Below are positions 25,498 to 33,065 of a stretch of 64,000 nucleotides of DNA, in pieces. Origin of the DNA: Chryseobacterium sp. G0201. GTDB taxonomy: Bacteria; Bacteroidota; Bacteroidia; Flavobacteriales; Weeksellaceae. The notes beneath the pieces were generated by a model that searched no databases, was not told the DNA's origin, and saw only the letters and a list, made by a program, of their open reading frames with translations. The stretch covers positions 2,356,001 to 2,420,000 of the forward strand of contig NZ_CP033917.1 in assembly GCF_003815655.1 (NCBI RefSeq). Direction: 5' to 3'. Each line of letters starts with the position of its first letter. Position 1 is the stretch's first letter. The position numbers and the translations under genes were made by a program.

Positions 25498-25571
25498 GCG
25501 GGAATGGCGGAACTGGCAGACGCACTTGATTTAGGCTCAAGATATTGAGGGTTCGACTCCCTTTTCCCGTA
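25498..25571 (+). tRNA. tRNA-Leu (TAG) lacking the long variable arm
   Basis: Acceptor GCGGGAA/TTCCCGT (first pair G-T), Leu-type D-arm GGCGGAACTGGCAGACGC, anticodon arm CTTGA-TTTAGGC-TCAAG with TAG, and T-arm with loop TTCGACT. The variable region is only about 5 bases (ATATT), although bacterial tRNA-Leu normally has a long arm. It resembles a shortened, organelle-like tRNA. Confidence 0.8.
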
Positions 25572-25713
25572 CAAAAACATGAATAATGAGTAATTACGGT
25601 AAATGTAAATTATTAAATATGATTTTAATATTACTAATTACCGATTACTCATTACTAATATCAAAGATCATTTATGAATTATAAAAAGTATAAAACTTAA
25701 ACATGTAGAAAAA

Positions 25714-26199
25714 ATGGAAACGCAACAACAAACATGGCAGAACATGACCGGAAAAATTTTCCAACACTCTATCACACAGCTGGTAGAAGAAGCCATCATC
25801 CGCGAACAGGCAAATGGACACCGACTGAAAGTGTGTGTGGGTTCAGACTCCCACGTTTATGGTGACGCCATTAATTATGCTACGGCAGTTGTCTTTATTC
25901 GTGAGGGAAAAGGAGCGTTTACCTTTATCAGAAAAGAAAGAGAAATACAGAATATCAGTATCAAAGAGCGAATGTTGAACGAGGTCAACAAATCCGTAGA
26001 AATCGCCTATGCAATTTGCTCTATTCTGGAAACTTATGATGTGGAAATGGAGGTACACGCAGACATTAACACCGACCCTGATTTTAAATCCAACGTTGCT
26101 TTGAAAGACGCAATGGGATATATTCTGGGAATGGGATATGTGTTTAAAGCAAAGCCTCACGCATTCGCAAGTTCAAATTGTGCTGATATGATGGTTTAA
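25714..26199 (+). CDS. YkuK-type RNase H-like protein (DUF458)
   Basis: The 161-residue protein matches the YkuK/DUF458 family with an RNase H fold: VCVGSDSHVYGDAINYATAV carries the first Asp on strand 1, MEVHADINTDPDFKSN carries the next acidic residues, and PHAFASSNCADMMV closes with the final Asp. Such proteins are predicted nucleases in RNA-related gene clusters. It follows the tRNA array by 143 bases of palindromic spacer and precedes the cREC gene by 18 bases, so it probably forms an operon with it. Its substrate is unknown; RNA is likely given the setting. Confidence 0.78.
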   Translation: METQQQTWQNMTGKIFQHSITQLVEEAIIREQANGHRLKVCVGSDSHVYGDAINYATAVVFIREGKGAFTFIRKEREIQNISIKERMLNEVNKSVEIAYAICSILETYDVEMEVHADINTDPDFKSNVALKDAMGYILGMGYVFKAKPHAFASSNCADMMV

Positions 26200-26217
26200 T
26201 CTTAAAAAAATAAAGCA

Positions 26218-26588
26218 ATGGAACATACAAAAAGATTATTGTTTCTGGATGACATAAGATATCCGATTGAGGTATATCATTATACCAAACAGGATGTTTT
26301 TCTCAGAAAAGACTGGCATATCGTTCGAAATTACGAGCAATTTGTCAACAGGATTTTTGAAAAAGGACTCCGGAAATGATTTCTTTTGACCACGACCTTG
26401 CTGATGAACATTATTTAGAACAAGATTCTCAGGAATTTGTTGAAAAAACAGGTTACGATTGTGCAAAATGGTTGGTAGAATATTGCATGGATAACTATTT
26501 GGACTTACCAAAATTCTACTGCCACTCAATGAATCCTGTTGGAAAAGCAAATATTGAAGGTCTTTTAGAGAATTTTAAAAACTATTAA
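26218..26588 (+). pseudogene. Cyclic-phosphate-processing receiver (cREC) gene with a one-base frameshift
   Basis: The first frame (26218-26379) reads RLLFLDDIRYPIEVYHYT and WHIVRNYEQFVNRIFEKGLR then stops. The second (from 26376) reads MISFDHDLADEHYLEQDSQ, TGYDCAKWLVEYC and CHSMNPVGKANIEGLLENF. Together these make one cREC protein: FLDDIR, SFDHDL and HSxNPVGxxNI are its hallmark motifs. Adding one T in GGACTCCGGAAATGATT restores GLPEMISFDHDL, the expected family sequence. cREC proteins are predicted to process 2',3'-cyclic phosphate RNA ends. The break may be a real mutation, programmed frameshift or sequencing error. Confidence 0.85.
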
Positions 26589-26660
26589 AAAACAATTGTA
26601 AAAGAGGAATTATTGACTCTGAAATCTAGTTTCGGTATTTATTATCGAAACTTTTTATAT

Positions 26661-26697
26661 TACGTAAATAGAATGCGTACTGGTGGCTTTATCTTTG
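26661..26697 (+). promoter_or_regulatory. Operator and promoter P3 of the exonuclease pair
   Basis: Half-sites TACGTAA (26661-26667) and ATGCGTA (26673-26679) lie 12 bases apart, and a perfect -7 box TATCTTTG (26690-26697) follows. P1, P2 and P4 have the same arrangement. No TTTG -33 box is at the normal spacing, which suggests an activator. Confidence 0.7.
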
Positions 26698-26804
26698 CAG
26701 AGTTTTAGCAGCGATTCTTCTTTAGGGTATTTCTTCCCGCTTTCTCTTCCAACCAATAAAACCGAATGCAGATGAATGAAAATATGTAGAATAAAATAAT
26801 AAAA

Positions 26805-27350
26805 ATGAAAACAACAAATCAAATATTAATAGTCGACTTAGAAGCTACGTGTTGGGAAAACGACAGAATTCCCAAAGGGCAAAAAGTCGATATTATAGAA
26901 ATAGGAATTTGCGAATTAGACAGAACAACAAAATCAATTTCCAAGAAACAAAGCATTTATGTCATTCCTGAAAGGTCTAAAATCAGTAAATTTTGTACTG
27001 AACTTACAGGAATTACTCCACAATTAATAAAAGAAAAAGGAATTCATTTCGAAGAAGCCTGCGAGAAAATAAGGGATGAATATGATTCAACTTTCCTTAC
27101 CTGGGCAGGTTTTGGAAATTTTGATAAAGAGCAGATCATGGAACAGTGTGATTATCTCGGAATCGAAAATCCTTTTTCAGAAAATTATCTGAATGTGATG
27201 AATCAATTCAAAGGATATAATGGACTTCATAAAATGATGGGTTTAAAAAGAGCCCTGAAGTTCCTGAACATGGATTTTGAAGGTAATCATCACAGCGGAG
27301 CAGACGATGCTTATAATGCAGCCAGAATTTTGAGAGAAATTTTGGAATAA
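26805..27350 (+). CDS. DEDDh 3'-5' exonuclease, copy 1 (RNase T/ERI1-like)
   Basis: The 181-residue protein is a single exonuclease domain of the DEDDh family. ILIVDLEATCWENDR holds the first Asp-Glu pair, FCTELTGITPQLI is the conserved second stretch, WAGFGNFDKEQI holds the next Asp, and GNHHSGADDAYNAARI holds the catalytic His and last Asp. These enzymes trim single-stranded RNA or DNA 3' ends. It is controlled by the P3 operator promoter and followed by a paralogue. RNase T-like enzymes are known neighbours of bacterial RNA repair genes, so RNA 3' trimming is likely. Confidence 0.87.
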   Translation: MKTTNQILIVDLEATCWENDRIPKGQKVDIIEIGICELDRTTKSISKKQSIYVIPERSKISKFCTELTGITPQLIKEKGIHFEEACEKIRDEYDSTFLTWAGFGNFDKEQIMEQCDYLGIENPFSENYLNVMNQFKGYNGLHKMMGLKRALKFLNMDFEGNHHSGADDAYNAARILREILE

Positions 27351-27456
27351 TAATTTTGGTAAGGAAGATGGGAGCGGGAAGCAGGAAGTTTTTGAAGTAT
27401 GTCATTCACTTCTAGCCTCGAACTTCAAACTTTCAAGTTTTTAAAACATTTAAAAA

Positions 27457-28005
27457 GTGAAAACAACAGACAACATATTAATTATAGACCTCGAAGCCAC
27501 GTGTTGGGATGACCGCCCGCCGAGAGGTCAGGAAAGTGAAATCATAGAAATCGGAGTTTGTATCATAGATGCAAAAACCGGTAAGATTTCGCAAAATGAA
27601 GGAATTTTAGTGAAACCTCAATATTCAAAAGTAAGTCCGTTTTGTACGGAACTGACTTCCATTACTCAGAAAATGCTTGATGAAGAAGGTATTTTGCTTG
27701 AAGATGCATTAGATATTCTACGAGCAGAATACGATTCTGAAGACCTGACTTGGGCAAGTTATGGAAACTATGACTTGAATATGCTTAAAGATCAGACAAG
27801 AAGATTCAATGTCGATTATCCTCTGAGTGATGATCATATCAATGTGAAAACATTATTTGGAGAATTGCATCCGACTGTCAGGAAAAGTGTCGGAATGGCA
27901 AGAGCTTTAGGTGAACTGAATTTTAAGCTTGAAGGCACCCATCACAGAGGTGTTGACGATGCGAAAAATATTGCGAAGATTTTACATTGGTGTTTGCAAC
28001 AATAG
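27457..28005 (+). CDS. DEDDh 3'-5' exonuclease, copy 2 (GTG start)
   Basis: A 182-residue paralogue of the previous gene, with all catalytic residues: ILIIDLEATCWDDRPP, FCTELTSITQKML, WASYGNYDLNML and GTHHRGVDDAKNIAKIL. The start is GTG at 27457, chosen because KTTDNILII aligns with KTTNQILIV of copy 1. The two copies are roughly half identical by eye, so they are old duplicates with perhaps different substrates. The 106-base gap has an AGTTCGAAG-like repeat and no own operator. Confidence 0.87.
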   Translation: MKTTDNILIIDLEATCWDDRPPRGQESEIIEIGVCIIDAKTGKISQNEGILVKPQYSKVSPFCTELTSITQKMLDEEGILLEDALDILRAEYDSEDLTWASYGNYDLNMLKDQTRRFNVDYPLSDDHINVKTLFGELHPTVRKSVGMARALGELNFKLEGTHHRGVDDAKNIAKILHWCLQQ

Positions 28006-28166
28006 TAATGTAACAATTTAGCAATAGCTTCCTTTTTAGGGAGCTATTTTATTTTCAAATTATTTCGTCATTGCGAGGAGCGAAGCGACGAAGCAATCTC
28101 AATAAATAACAATAGATTGCTTCACTTTCAGTTCGAAATGACAAAAAAAATCACATTAAAATTTTC

Positions 28167-28202
28167 TACGCAAAAACATTGCGTAATAACACCCTTACTT
28201 TG
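28167..28202 (+). promoter_or_regulatory. Operator and promoter P1 of the permuted RNA/slipin unit
   Basis: A perfect dyad TACGCAA (28167-28173) and TTGCGTA (28179-28185) is followed at the same 16-base step by TTACTTTG (28195-28202). It is the cleanest of the four operators. REP-like GTCATTGCGAGGAGCGAAGC elements lie just upstream (28070-28140). Confidence 0.75.
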
Positions 28203-28262
28203 CATCATCAAAACAAAACAATACTAAAATTTTGAAAAACAGATTTTAGTCAAAATATCAGG

Positions 28263-28346
28263 CAAGTCTTGTTGAGTGTTTCTGTATAGCACCATTGCAG
28301 GAGATTTTGTTGAGAAACATTATTTTTTTCTGTTCAACTTGACTTG
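28263..28346 (+). ncRNA. Long hairpin RNA ahead of the permuted tRNA-like modules
   Basis: CAAGTC (28263-28268) pairs with GACTTG (28341-28346). After a TT/TT internal loop GTTGA pairs with TCAAC (28334-28338), then GTGTTTCT (28276-28283) pairs with AGAAACAT (28313-28320). The stem with a small symmetric loop and large terminal loop is reminiscent of a Y RNA without tRNA module. It lies about 60 bases after the P1 promoter. Confidence 0.55.
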
Positions 28347-28383
28347 AAGGTTTCAGAAGTTTGCCAAAAAACTTCTACCATGC

Positions 28384-28454
28384 GCTATGGGTCGAAGGTT
28401 CGAATCCTTCTATTTCCTTCGGGGAATATAACTCAGTTCGGTTAGAGTAATAGC
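28384..28454 (+). ncRNA. Permuted tRNA-like module M1
   Basis: The order is reversed relative to a tRNA: anticodon-stem 3' strand GCTAT (28384-28388), T-arm GAAGG-TTCGAAT-CCTTC, acceptor 3' strand ATTTCC, tetraloop TTCG, acceptor 5' strand GGGAAT (28422-28427), D-arm ACTCAGTTCGGTTAGAGT, and anticodon-stem 5' strand ATAGC (28450-28454). ATAGC pairs with GCTAT and the acceptor arms pair with each other, so the molecule is a circularly permuted tRNA fold opened in the anticodon loop. YrlA-type Y RNAs carry such tRNA mimics. Confidence 0.7.
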
Positions 28455-28466
28455 TTTTTTGGATGC

Positions 28467-28537
28467 GAGGGTTCGACTCCCTCCCTCATTTCGGATGAGG
28501 TAGCTCAGTTGGTTAGAGCACTACACTGTCACTGTAG
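28467..28537 (+). ncRNA. Permuted tRNA-Asp-like module M2 (GTC)
   Basis: T-arm GAGGG-TTCGACT-CCCTC comes first, then acceptor hairpin CCTCAT-TTCGG-ATGAGG, D-arm GCTCAGTTGGTTAGAGC and a complete anticodon arm CTACA-CTGTCAC-TGTAG with GTC. This tRNA is opened in the variable loop instead of the anticodon loop. A hairpin terminator follows at 28542. A standard-order tRNA cannot be drawn because the acceptor strands pair only in the permuted order. Confidence 0.7.
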
Positions 28538-28541
28538 GTTG

Positions 28542-28566
28542 AAAATAGACTCAAAATCTATTTTTT
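28542..28566 (+). terminator. AT-rich terminator after M2
   Basis: AAAATAGA (28542-28549) pairs with TCTATTTT (28557-28564), and T residues follow. It would end the P1 transcript or attenuate reading into the slipin gene. Confidence 0.6.
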
Positions 28567-28988
28567 ATTAGAGTTTGAATATCTCGTTAAAAATATTCAC
28601 CATGGGAAAATTTGAGTTTTTTTTCAGTTGTTGAATCAACATTTTGAAAAAGCTTGTAAGAAAAGATTTTTTCTGGAAATGAAATTCAGTTGATGAATAG
28701 TCAATAATTGGACTGAATTTTCTAAGAAGGACGATTTTCCGCGTGAGCGATGGTAACGGATATCCTTTTTTGTTAGCAAAAAAGATAGAAGTGAACGTAG
28801 CGGCCCGAGTTGTTGCTTTCAGCGATGGCAAGGGACACGCCCAAGATCTGATTCATTAGAAAATAAGTTTAAGAATACTATTCTGAAATGAATGGAATTT
28901 TGTGAAAAACTTTCCTTCCGCCATTTTTGGAAGAGAGAATCTCGAATTTTCCTTTTTTAATTAAAATTAATAACACTTAAAATAAAAT
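28567..28988. repeat. Gap before the slipin gene with degenerate dispersed repeats
   Basis: No supported gene. Around 28738-28800 the sequence GCGTGAGCGATGGTAACGGA, then ATCCTTTTTTGTTAGCAAAAAAG, resembles the inner part of the palindromic repeat at 15141. The last 70 bases are AT-rich leader of the slipin gene. Confidence 0.4.
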
Positions 28989-30089
28989 ATGATGTTTAAA
29001 AATGTACAAATTAAAGCATATCAGGTTGGTTTGGTTTTCAAAAACCGAAACTTAATTGAGATCTTAAAAGAAGGTAATCATTGGATTTTCGGGAATAAAT
29101 CTGTGGAAATTCATGAAATGAAAAACGAATTTAAAACGACTGAAGACTTGAATCTTTTATTGAAAAATGAAGGCTTGAATTCAATGTTGGAAGTCATTGA
29201 CGTAAAAGATGGTGAAATCGTTTTAGTACAGGAAAACGGTATCTTCAAAGAAGTTTTGAATGTTGGTCAATATGCCTTTTGGAAAGGTGTTTTGAACAGA
29301 GAATTTCAAAAAGTTGATTTAACGAAAGTTGAGATTACAGAGAAAATCTCCAAAACAATCCTGGAAAATATGAAGTTGAAAAATTTCACAAGAAAGTTTG
29401 TTGTGACGAATCAATATAAAGGATTATTGTTAATTGACGGAAAATTAACCAAAGTTCTGGAAGCGGGAACTTACTATTTCTGGAACAACGAAATTTCTGT
29501 TGAGGTAAAAGCCATTGATACGCGTATGCAACAAATGGAAATTGCAGGGCAGGAACTTTTAACGAAAGATAAAGCGATGCTTCGTATCAATTTCTATGTG
29601 CGTTTTCAGGTGGAAAACATTGAAAAAGCCTTGATGGAAAATAAAGAATATGATAAGCAATTATATATTTTGATGCAACTCGCTTTGCGTGAGTTCGTTG
29701 GAGCTTTGACGTTGGATGAATTGCTGGTGAAAAAAGATTCTGTAGGAAAAGAAATCCTAGAAAATCTTGGAAACAAAGCAGAAGATCTTGGTCTGAAAGC
29801 TTCTGACGCCGGAATCCGTGACGTGATCCTGACCGGAGAAATGAAAGAAATTATGAATCAGGTTTTGATCGCCGAGAAAAAAGCTCAAGCCAACAGCATC
29901 ATGCGTCGTGAGGAAACGGCTTCCACAAGAAGTTTACTGAACACCGCAAAACTGATGGAAGAAAACGAAGTCTTGTGGAAACTGAAAGAAATGGAATACA
30001 TGGAGAAAATCGCCGACAAAATTGGAGATATCACCGTTTCCGGAAACAGTAACATCCTTTCCCAACTGAAAGAGATCTTCGCAAAATAA
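28989..30089 (+). CDS. Slipin (SPFH/band 7) family protein without membrane anchor
   Basis: The 366-residue protein has the SPFH/slipin core: AGTYYFWNNEISVEVKAID, GQELLTKDKAMLRINFYVRF and AGIRDVILTGEMKEIMNQVL, followed by a helical tail (KKAQANSIMRREETASTRSL) typical of stomatin-like proteins. The N-terminal half (1-130) looks like a degenerate repeat of the same fold (EGNHWIFGNKSVEI and VGQYAFWKGVLNREF). No membrane segment is visible, unlike classic slipins. Slipins of this kind are recurrent neighbours of Ro60 and RtcB in RNA repair operons. It may assemble a ring or platform for the RNA-handling proteins; this is inference. Confidence 0.82.
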   Translation: MMFKNVQIKAYQVGLVFKNRNLIEILKEGNHWIFGNKSVEIHEMKNEFKTTEDLNLLLKNEGLNSMLEVIDVKDGEIVLVQENGIFKEVLNVGQYAFWKGVLNREFQKVDLTKVEITEKISKTILENMKLKNFTRKFVVTNQYKGLLLIDGKLTKVLEAGTYYFWNNEISVEVKAIDTRMQQMEIAGQELLTKDKAMLRINFYVRFQVENIEKALMENKEYDKQLYILMQLALREFVGALTLDELLVKKDSVGKEILENLGNKAEDLGLKASDAGIRDVILTGEMKEIMNQVLIAEKKAQANSIMRREETASTRSLLNTAKLMEENEVLWKLKEMEYMEKIADKIGDITVSGNSNILSQLKEIFAK

Positions 30090-30144
30090 AACTAATAACC
30101 ATTATTATAAAGGCAGGTTTTGAGAAATCAGAATCTGCTTTTTT

Positions 30145-30591
30145 TTATTTGTTTTCCAACCATTTTTCGTAAGAAATAACTCCCAATTCCGGTTTTCCAT
30201 CACCTTCCAAAATAGAAATAAATTCCAGTTGATTTCCATCTGGATCATTAAAATAAATCGCCAACGCAGGCATCCAAGCAAAAACCATGGGTTCATCAAT
30301 TCCGTCTTTTAAGAAATTGTAAGGCTTTAAATTTTTGTTTTTCAAAAACTCAACGGAATAATTCAGAATATCTTCTTTATCAGCAGAAAAAGCAAAATGT
30401 CTTGTCTGTAAATTTTCTTTTTGTTCCCACAAGCCAAGCATGGCTTCTTTATTTTTTCCAATCCATAAAAATGCAATCGGACGAGTTTCGTCATGATGAG
30501 CAAATTCCAAACCTAAGACTTCAGTATAAAATTTTATTGAATCGTCTAAATTGCTAACCTGAACATGAGTTTCATATAATCCTTTTATCAT
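30145..30591 (-). CDS. VOC family protein
   Basis: The 148-residue product has the VOC layout: GLYETHVQVSNLDDSIKFYT with the first metal His, RHFAFSADKEDIL in the middle and IYFNDPDGNQLEFISIL at the end with the metal Glu. It is antiparallel to its neighbours and interrupts the RNA island. I see no sign of the operator upstream of it, so it is probably an unrelated passenger. The ligand or substrate is unknown. Confidence 0.85.
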   Translation of the reverse strand: MIKGLYETHVQVSNLDDSIKFYTEVLGLEFAHHDETRPIAFLWIGKNKEAMLGLWEQKENLQTRHFAFSADKEDILNYSVEFLKNKNLKPYNFLKDGIDEPMVFAWMPALAIYFNDPDGNQLEFISILEGDGKPELGVISYEKWLENK

Positions 30592-30727
30592 AGCTTACAT
30601 TTTAATGTACACAAAGCTAGACAAAGGATTTTCAAAAATACTGAACTACTGATTCCTTTATGTAAAATGAATGATAGATTTTATCTAAAAACAAAAAAAT
30701 GTAAAAATTTTTAGTAATTAATTTGTC

Positions 30728-30763
30728 TACGTAAGATGATTGCGTAATTAGGTTTTTACTTTG
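30728..30763 (+). promoter_or_regulatory. Operator and promoter P2 of the TROVE gene
   Basis: TACGTAA (30728-30734) and TTGCGTA (30740-30746), then TTACTTTG (30756-30763). The distances (12 and 16) are the same as in P1 and P4. The TROVE start codon is 61 bases further. Confidence 0.75.
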
Positions 30764-30823
30764 CATAAGAAATAAGAGAGGAAGTGATAATCTTCCAAAT
30801 GTTTAACAAAAAAAACAGTAACC

Positions 30824-32341
30824 ATGAAATTTAATATTTTAAAAAAAGAAAATAGAGTAGTGACCAACTACGAAGGTGCAAAAGCATATACAATGACGCC
30901 TGCAGAAGAACTATATAGTGCTGTTGTTACAACAGGATTATCAAACACTTCATATGAAAAAGGAAATGACAGATTGACGAGAATTCAATCTTTAATTACA
31001 AACAACGATCCTGAATTCGTTGCGAAATTGGCAATCTATGCAAGAAAAGATATGTACTTGCGTTCAATTCCATTGGTTTTGACAACAGAATTGGCAAAAC
31101 AAGCTTCAGGTACAGATTTGGTAAGCAGAACTGTTGACGGAGTTATTAAAAGAGCAGACGAAATCACAGAATTGTTGGCTTATTACCAATTGGCAAACGA
31201 AAGAACAGAAACAAAAAAGCTGAACAAACTTTCAAAACAAATTCAAAAAGGTTTGGTAAAATCTTTCAACAAATTTGATGAATATCAGTTCGCAAAATAT
31301 AACAGAAAAGCTGAGGTTACTTTAAAAGATGCTTTGTTCTTGGTTCACCCAAAAGCAAAAGATGAAAATCAACAGGCCATTTTCAACAAAATCGTCAACG
31401 ATTCGTTGGAAACTCCATATACTTGGGAAGTTGAGCTTTCAGTTTTAGGTCAGACAAAATTCGCTGATGAAGCAGAAAGAAAATCCGCTTTCAAAAACAA
31501 ATGGGAAGAATTGATTTTCAGCAACAAATTGGGTTATATGGCAACGTTGAGAAACCTGCGAAATATTATAGAAGCCAACATTTCTTCAGACGCGATGTAC
31601 AAAGTGTGCAATTATTTGTCGGATGAAAAAGCGGTGCGAAATTCAAAACAATTGCCATTTAGATTTTTGGCGGCGTATAGAGAATTGAAAACGATCGATT
31701 CACCATATTTGTCGTCAATTTTGGAAGCATTGGAAGATGCTGTGATGGTGAGTGCAAAAAACATTAAAGGTTTTGGTTTCGAAACTTCACTGGTAATCGC
31801 GGCAGACGTTTCGGGTTCGATGCAACAACCTGTTTCTCCGAAATCTAAGGTTTTGTTGTACGATATCGGTTTGTTGATGTCGATGATGTTGCAGTCACAA
31901 TGTAAAAACGTAATTTCAGGTATGTTTGGTGACACGTGGAAAAGAGTTCCGATGCCTAAAAACGGTATTCTGAGAAACGTAGATGCTTTCTACAAGCGAG
32001 AAGGTGAGGTTGGTTACTCCACAAACGGTTATTTGGTGATCGAAGATTTGCTGAACAGAAGTGAAAAAGTGGATAAAGTAATGTTGTTCACCGATACTCA
32101 GCTTTGGGATAGCAACGGAGGTAGAAATTCCTTTGAAAACTCATGGAATCAATACAAAAGTTTCAATCCTAATGCAAAATTGTACATTTTTGATTTGGCA
32201 GGTTACGGAAAACAGCCGTTGGATGTCAGAAAAAATGATGTATATCTTATCGCAGGTTGGTCCGACAAAATTTTCGATGTACTGAATGCTTTGGAAGACC
32301 GAAAATCAGCGGTAGCAATGATAAAAAAAGTAGTGCTGTAA
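30824..32341 (+). CDS. Ro60-like TROVE domain protein (Rsr orthologue)
   Basis: The 505-residue protein has a TROVE domain of helical repeats (residues ~1-300; FVAKLAIYARKDMYLRSIPL and LGYMATLRNLRNIIEANIS are characteristic) and a C-terminal vWA domain with intact MIDAS DVSGSM near residue 327, plus TNGYL and LFTDTQLWD. Ro60/Rsr proteins form a ring that binds Y RNAs and misfolded RNAs and hands them to exonucleases for decay or maturation. Here the gene has its own operator-controlled promoter, and a Y-RNA-like array lies 720 bases downstream. The two DEDDh exonucleases in the island are the obvious nuclease partners. Confidence 0.93.
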   Translation: MKFNILKKENRVVTNYEGAKAYTMTPAEELYSAVVTTGLSNTSYEKGNDRLTRIQSLITNNDPEFVAKLAIYARKDMYLRSIPLVLTTELAKQASGTDLVSRTVDGVIKRADEITELLAYYQLANERTETKKLNKLSKQIQKGLVKSFNKFDEYQFAKYNRKAEVTLKDALFLVHPKAKDENQQAIFNKIVNDSLETPYTWEVELSVLGQTKFADEAERKSAFKNKWEELIFSNKLGYMATLRNLRNIIEANISSDAMYKVCNYLSDEKAVRNSKQLPFRFLAAYRELKTIDSPYLSSILEALEDAVMVSAKNIKGFGFETSLVIAADVSGSMQQPVSPKSKVLLYDIGLLMSMMLQSQCKNVISGMFGDTWKRVPMPKNGILRNVDAFYKREGEVGYSTNGYLVIEDLLNRSEKVDKVMLFTDTQLWDSNGGRNSFENSWNQYKSFNPNAKLYIFDLAGYGKQPLDVRKNDVYLIAGWSDKIFDVLNALEDRKSAVAMIKKVVL

Positions 32342-32358
32342 AAGGCACTTCTTTAATT

Positions 32359-32402
<44 letters not shown>

Positions 32403-32420
32403 TTTCAAGCTTAAATAATT

Positions 32421-32515
32421 TAGGAGCTATTTCCCGCTTTCCACTATATCTTTTTCTCCAACGCTTTTTTCAAAGCCAATTCAGAAAAAGGATGTCGTTG
32501 CAATCGGGGCTAGAA
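32421..32515. repeat. Diverged copy of the palindromic dispersed repeat
   Basis: AGGAGCTATTTCCCGCTTTC on the left and AAAAAGGATGTCGTTGCAAT, then CGGGGCTAG, on the right match the ends of the repeat at 15141-15221. The inner part (ATATCTTTTTCTCCAACGC) differs. REP-like GTCATT...AATCT elements follow up to 32630. The whole gap 32342-32720 has no gene. Confidence 0.65.
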
Positions 32516-32720
32516 AAGTGCAATGTTTTAATTAACAGTTAGTTTGTCATTCAGAGCGGAACGAAGTGGAGCGTGGAATCTTTGTGATTAAAAGAGATTG
32601 CTTCGTCATTTCATTCCTCGCAATGACAAAAAGAATAGGCGTAAAATCAACTTAAAAGTCTTGAACTTTTGGTTCTTTTGCTTCAAGGCAAAACGAACAA
32701 ATTAAAAAATAAATTTCAAC

Positions 32721-32756
32721 TGCGTAAAAAGAACGCGTACTAAAGCGATAATTTTG
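32721..32756 (+). promoter_or_regulatory. Operator and promoter P4 of the Y-RNA array
   Basis: TGCGTAA (32721-32727) and ACGCGTA (32733-32739), then a perfect -7 box TAATTTTG (32749-32756). Geometry identical to P1 and P2. The transcript would carry a 13-codon frame, a 75-codon gene and the six Y-RNA units up to the terminator at 33889. Confidence 0.7.
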
Positions 32757-32777
32757 CTACAACAAAAAACAATAATC

Positions 32778-32819
32778 ATGAATAATTGTAAAAAATGTTT
32801 GAAAGAAGCAGTGTATTGA
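32778..32819 (+). CDS. Micro-ORF with CxxC, 13 codons
   Basis: The frame reads MNNCKKCLKEAVY and lies 21 bases after the P4 -7 box and 18 bases before the next gene. The CKKC pair echoes the CxxC of the next protein. It may be a leader peptide; translation is unproven. Confidence 0.3.
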   Translation: MNNCKKCLKEAVY

Positions 32820-32837
32820 GGTTAATAATCAATACTT

Positions 32838-33065
32838 ATGAAAAAATTTAAAACATTAAAACAATCTTTTGGAATCAATGAATATGGATTAATTGATTTC
32901 CCAAAGAAAATTTCAAATGTACAAGTTTCCAGAGTTTTATATGGGGACGATATGGGATGCTCTTACTGTTTTCCACATGGCTATGAAACGATAAACTCTA
33001 AGGAGGATAAGTTTCAGAGAAATTGGAAAAAATACAGAAAAACCCAATGGAAAAATAAAAAGTAA
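32838..33065 (+). CDS. Small CxxC protein heading the Y-RNA array, 75 residues
   Basis: The protein reads from MKKFKTLKQSFGINEYGLID, includes LYGDDMGCSYCFPHGYET and ends in a very basic tail (RNWKKYRKTQWKNKK). The Cys pair with nearby His and the basic tail fit a small RNA-binding or zinc protein. It is the only good frame between P4 and the Y-RNA units, and its stop codon overlaps the first unit by two bases, so gene and RNA share a transcript. I do not recognise the family. The function is probably linked to the Y RNAs. Confidence 0.6.
   Translation: MKKFKTLKQSFGINEYGLIDFPKKISNVQVSRVLYGDDMGCSYCFPHGYETINSKEDKFQRNWKKYRKTQWKNKK

Noticed and set aside
24057..25657. CRISPR-like regularity in the tRNA array
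   Set aside because: The recurring spacers are palindromic GTGAAT...ATTCAC or GAGTAAT...ATTACTC repeats of unequal length around tRNA genes, with no constant short repeat plus unique spacer, and no cas genes.
28568..28831. 87-codon minus-strand frame before the slipin gene
   Set aside because: It lies over degenerate dispersed repeats and a terminator tail, with no start signal or family likeness.
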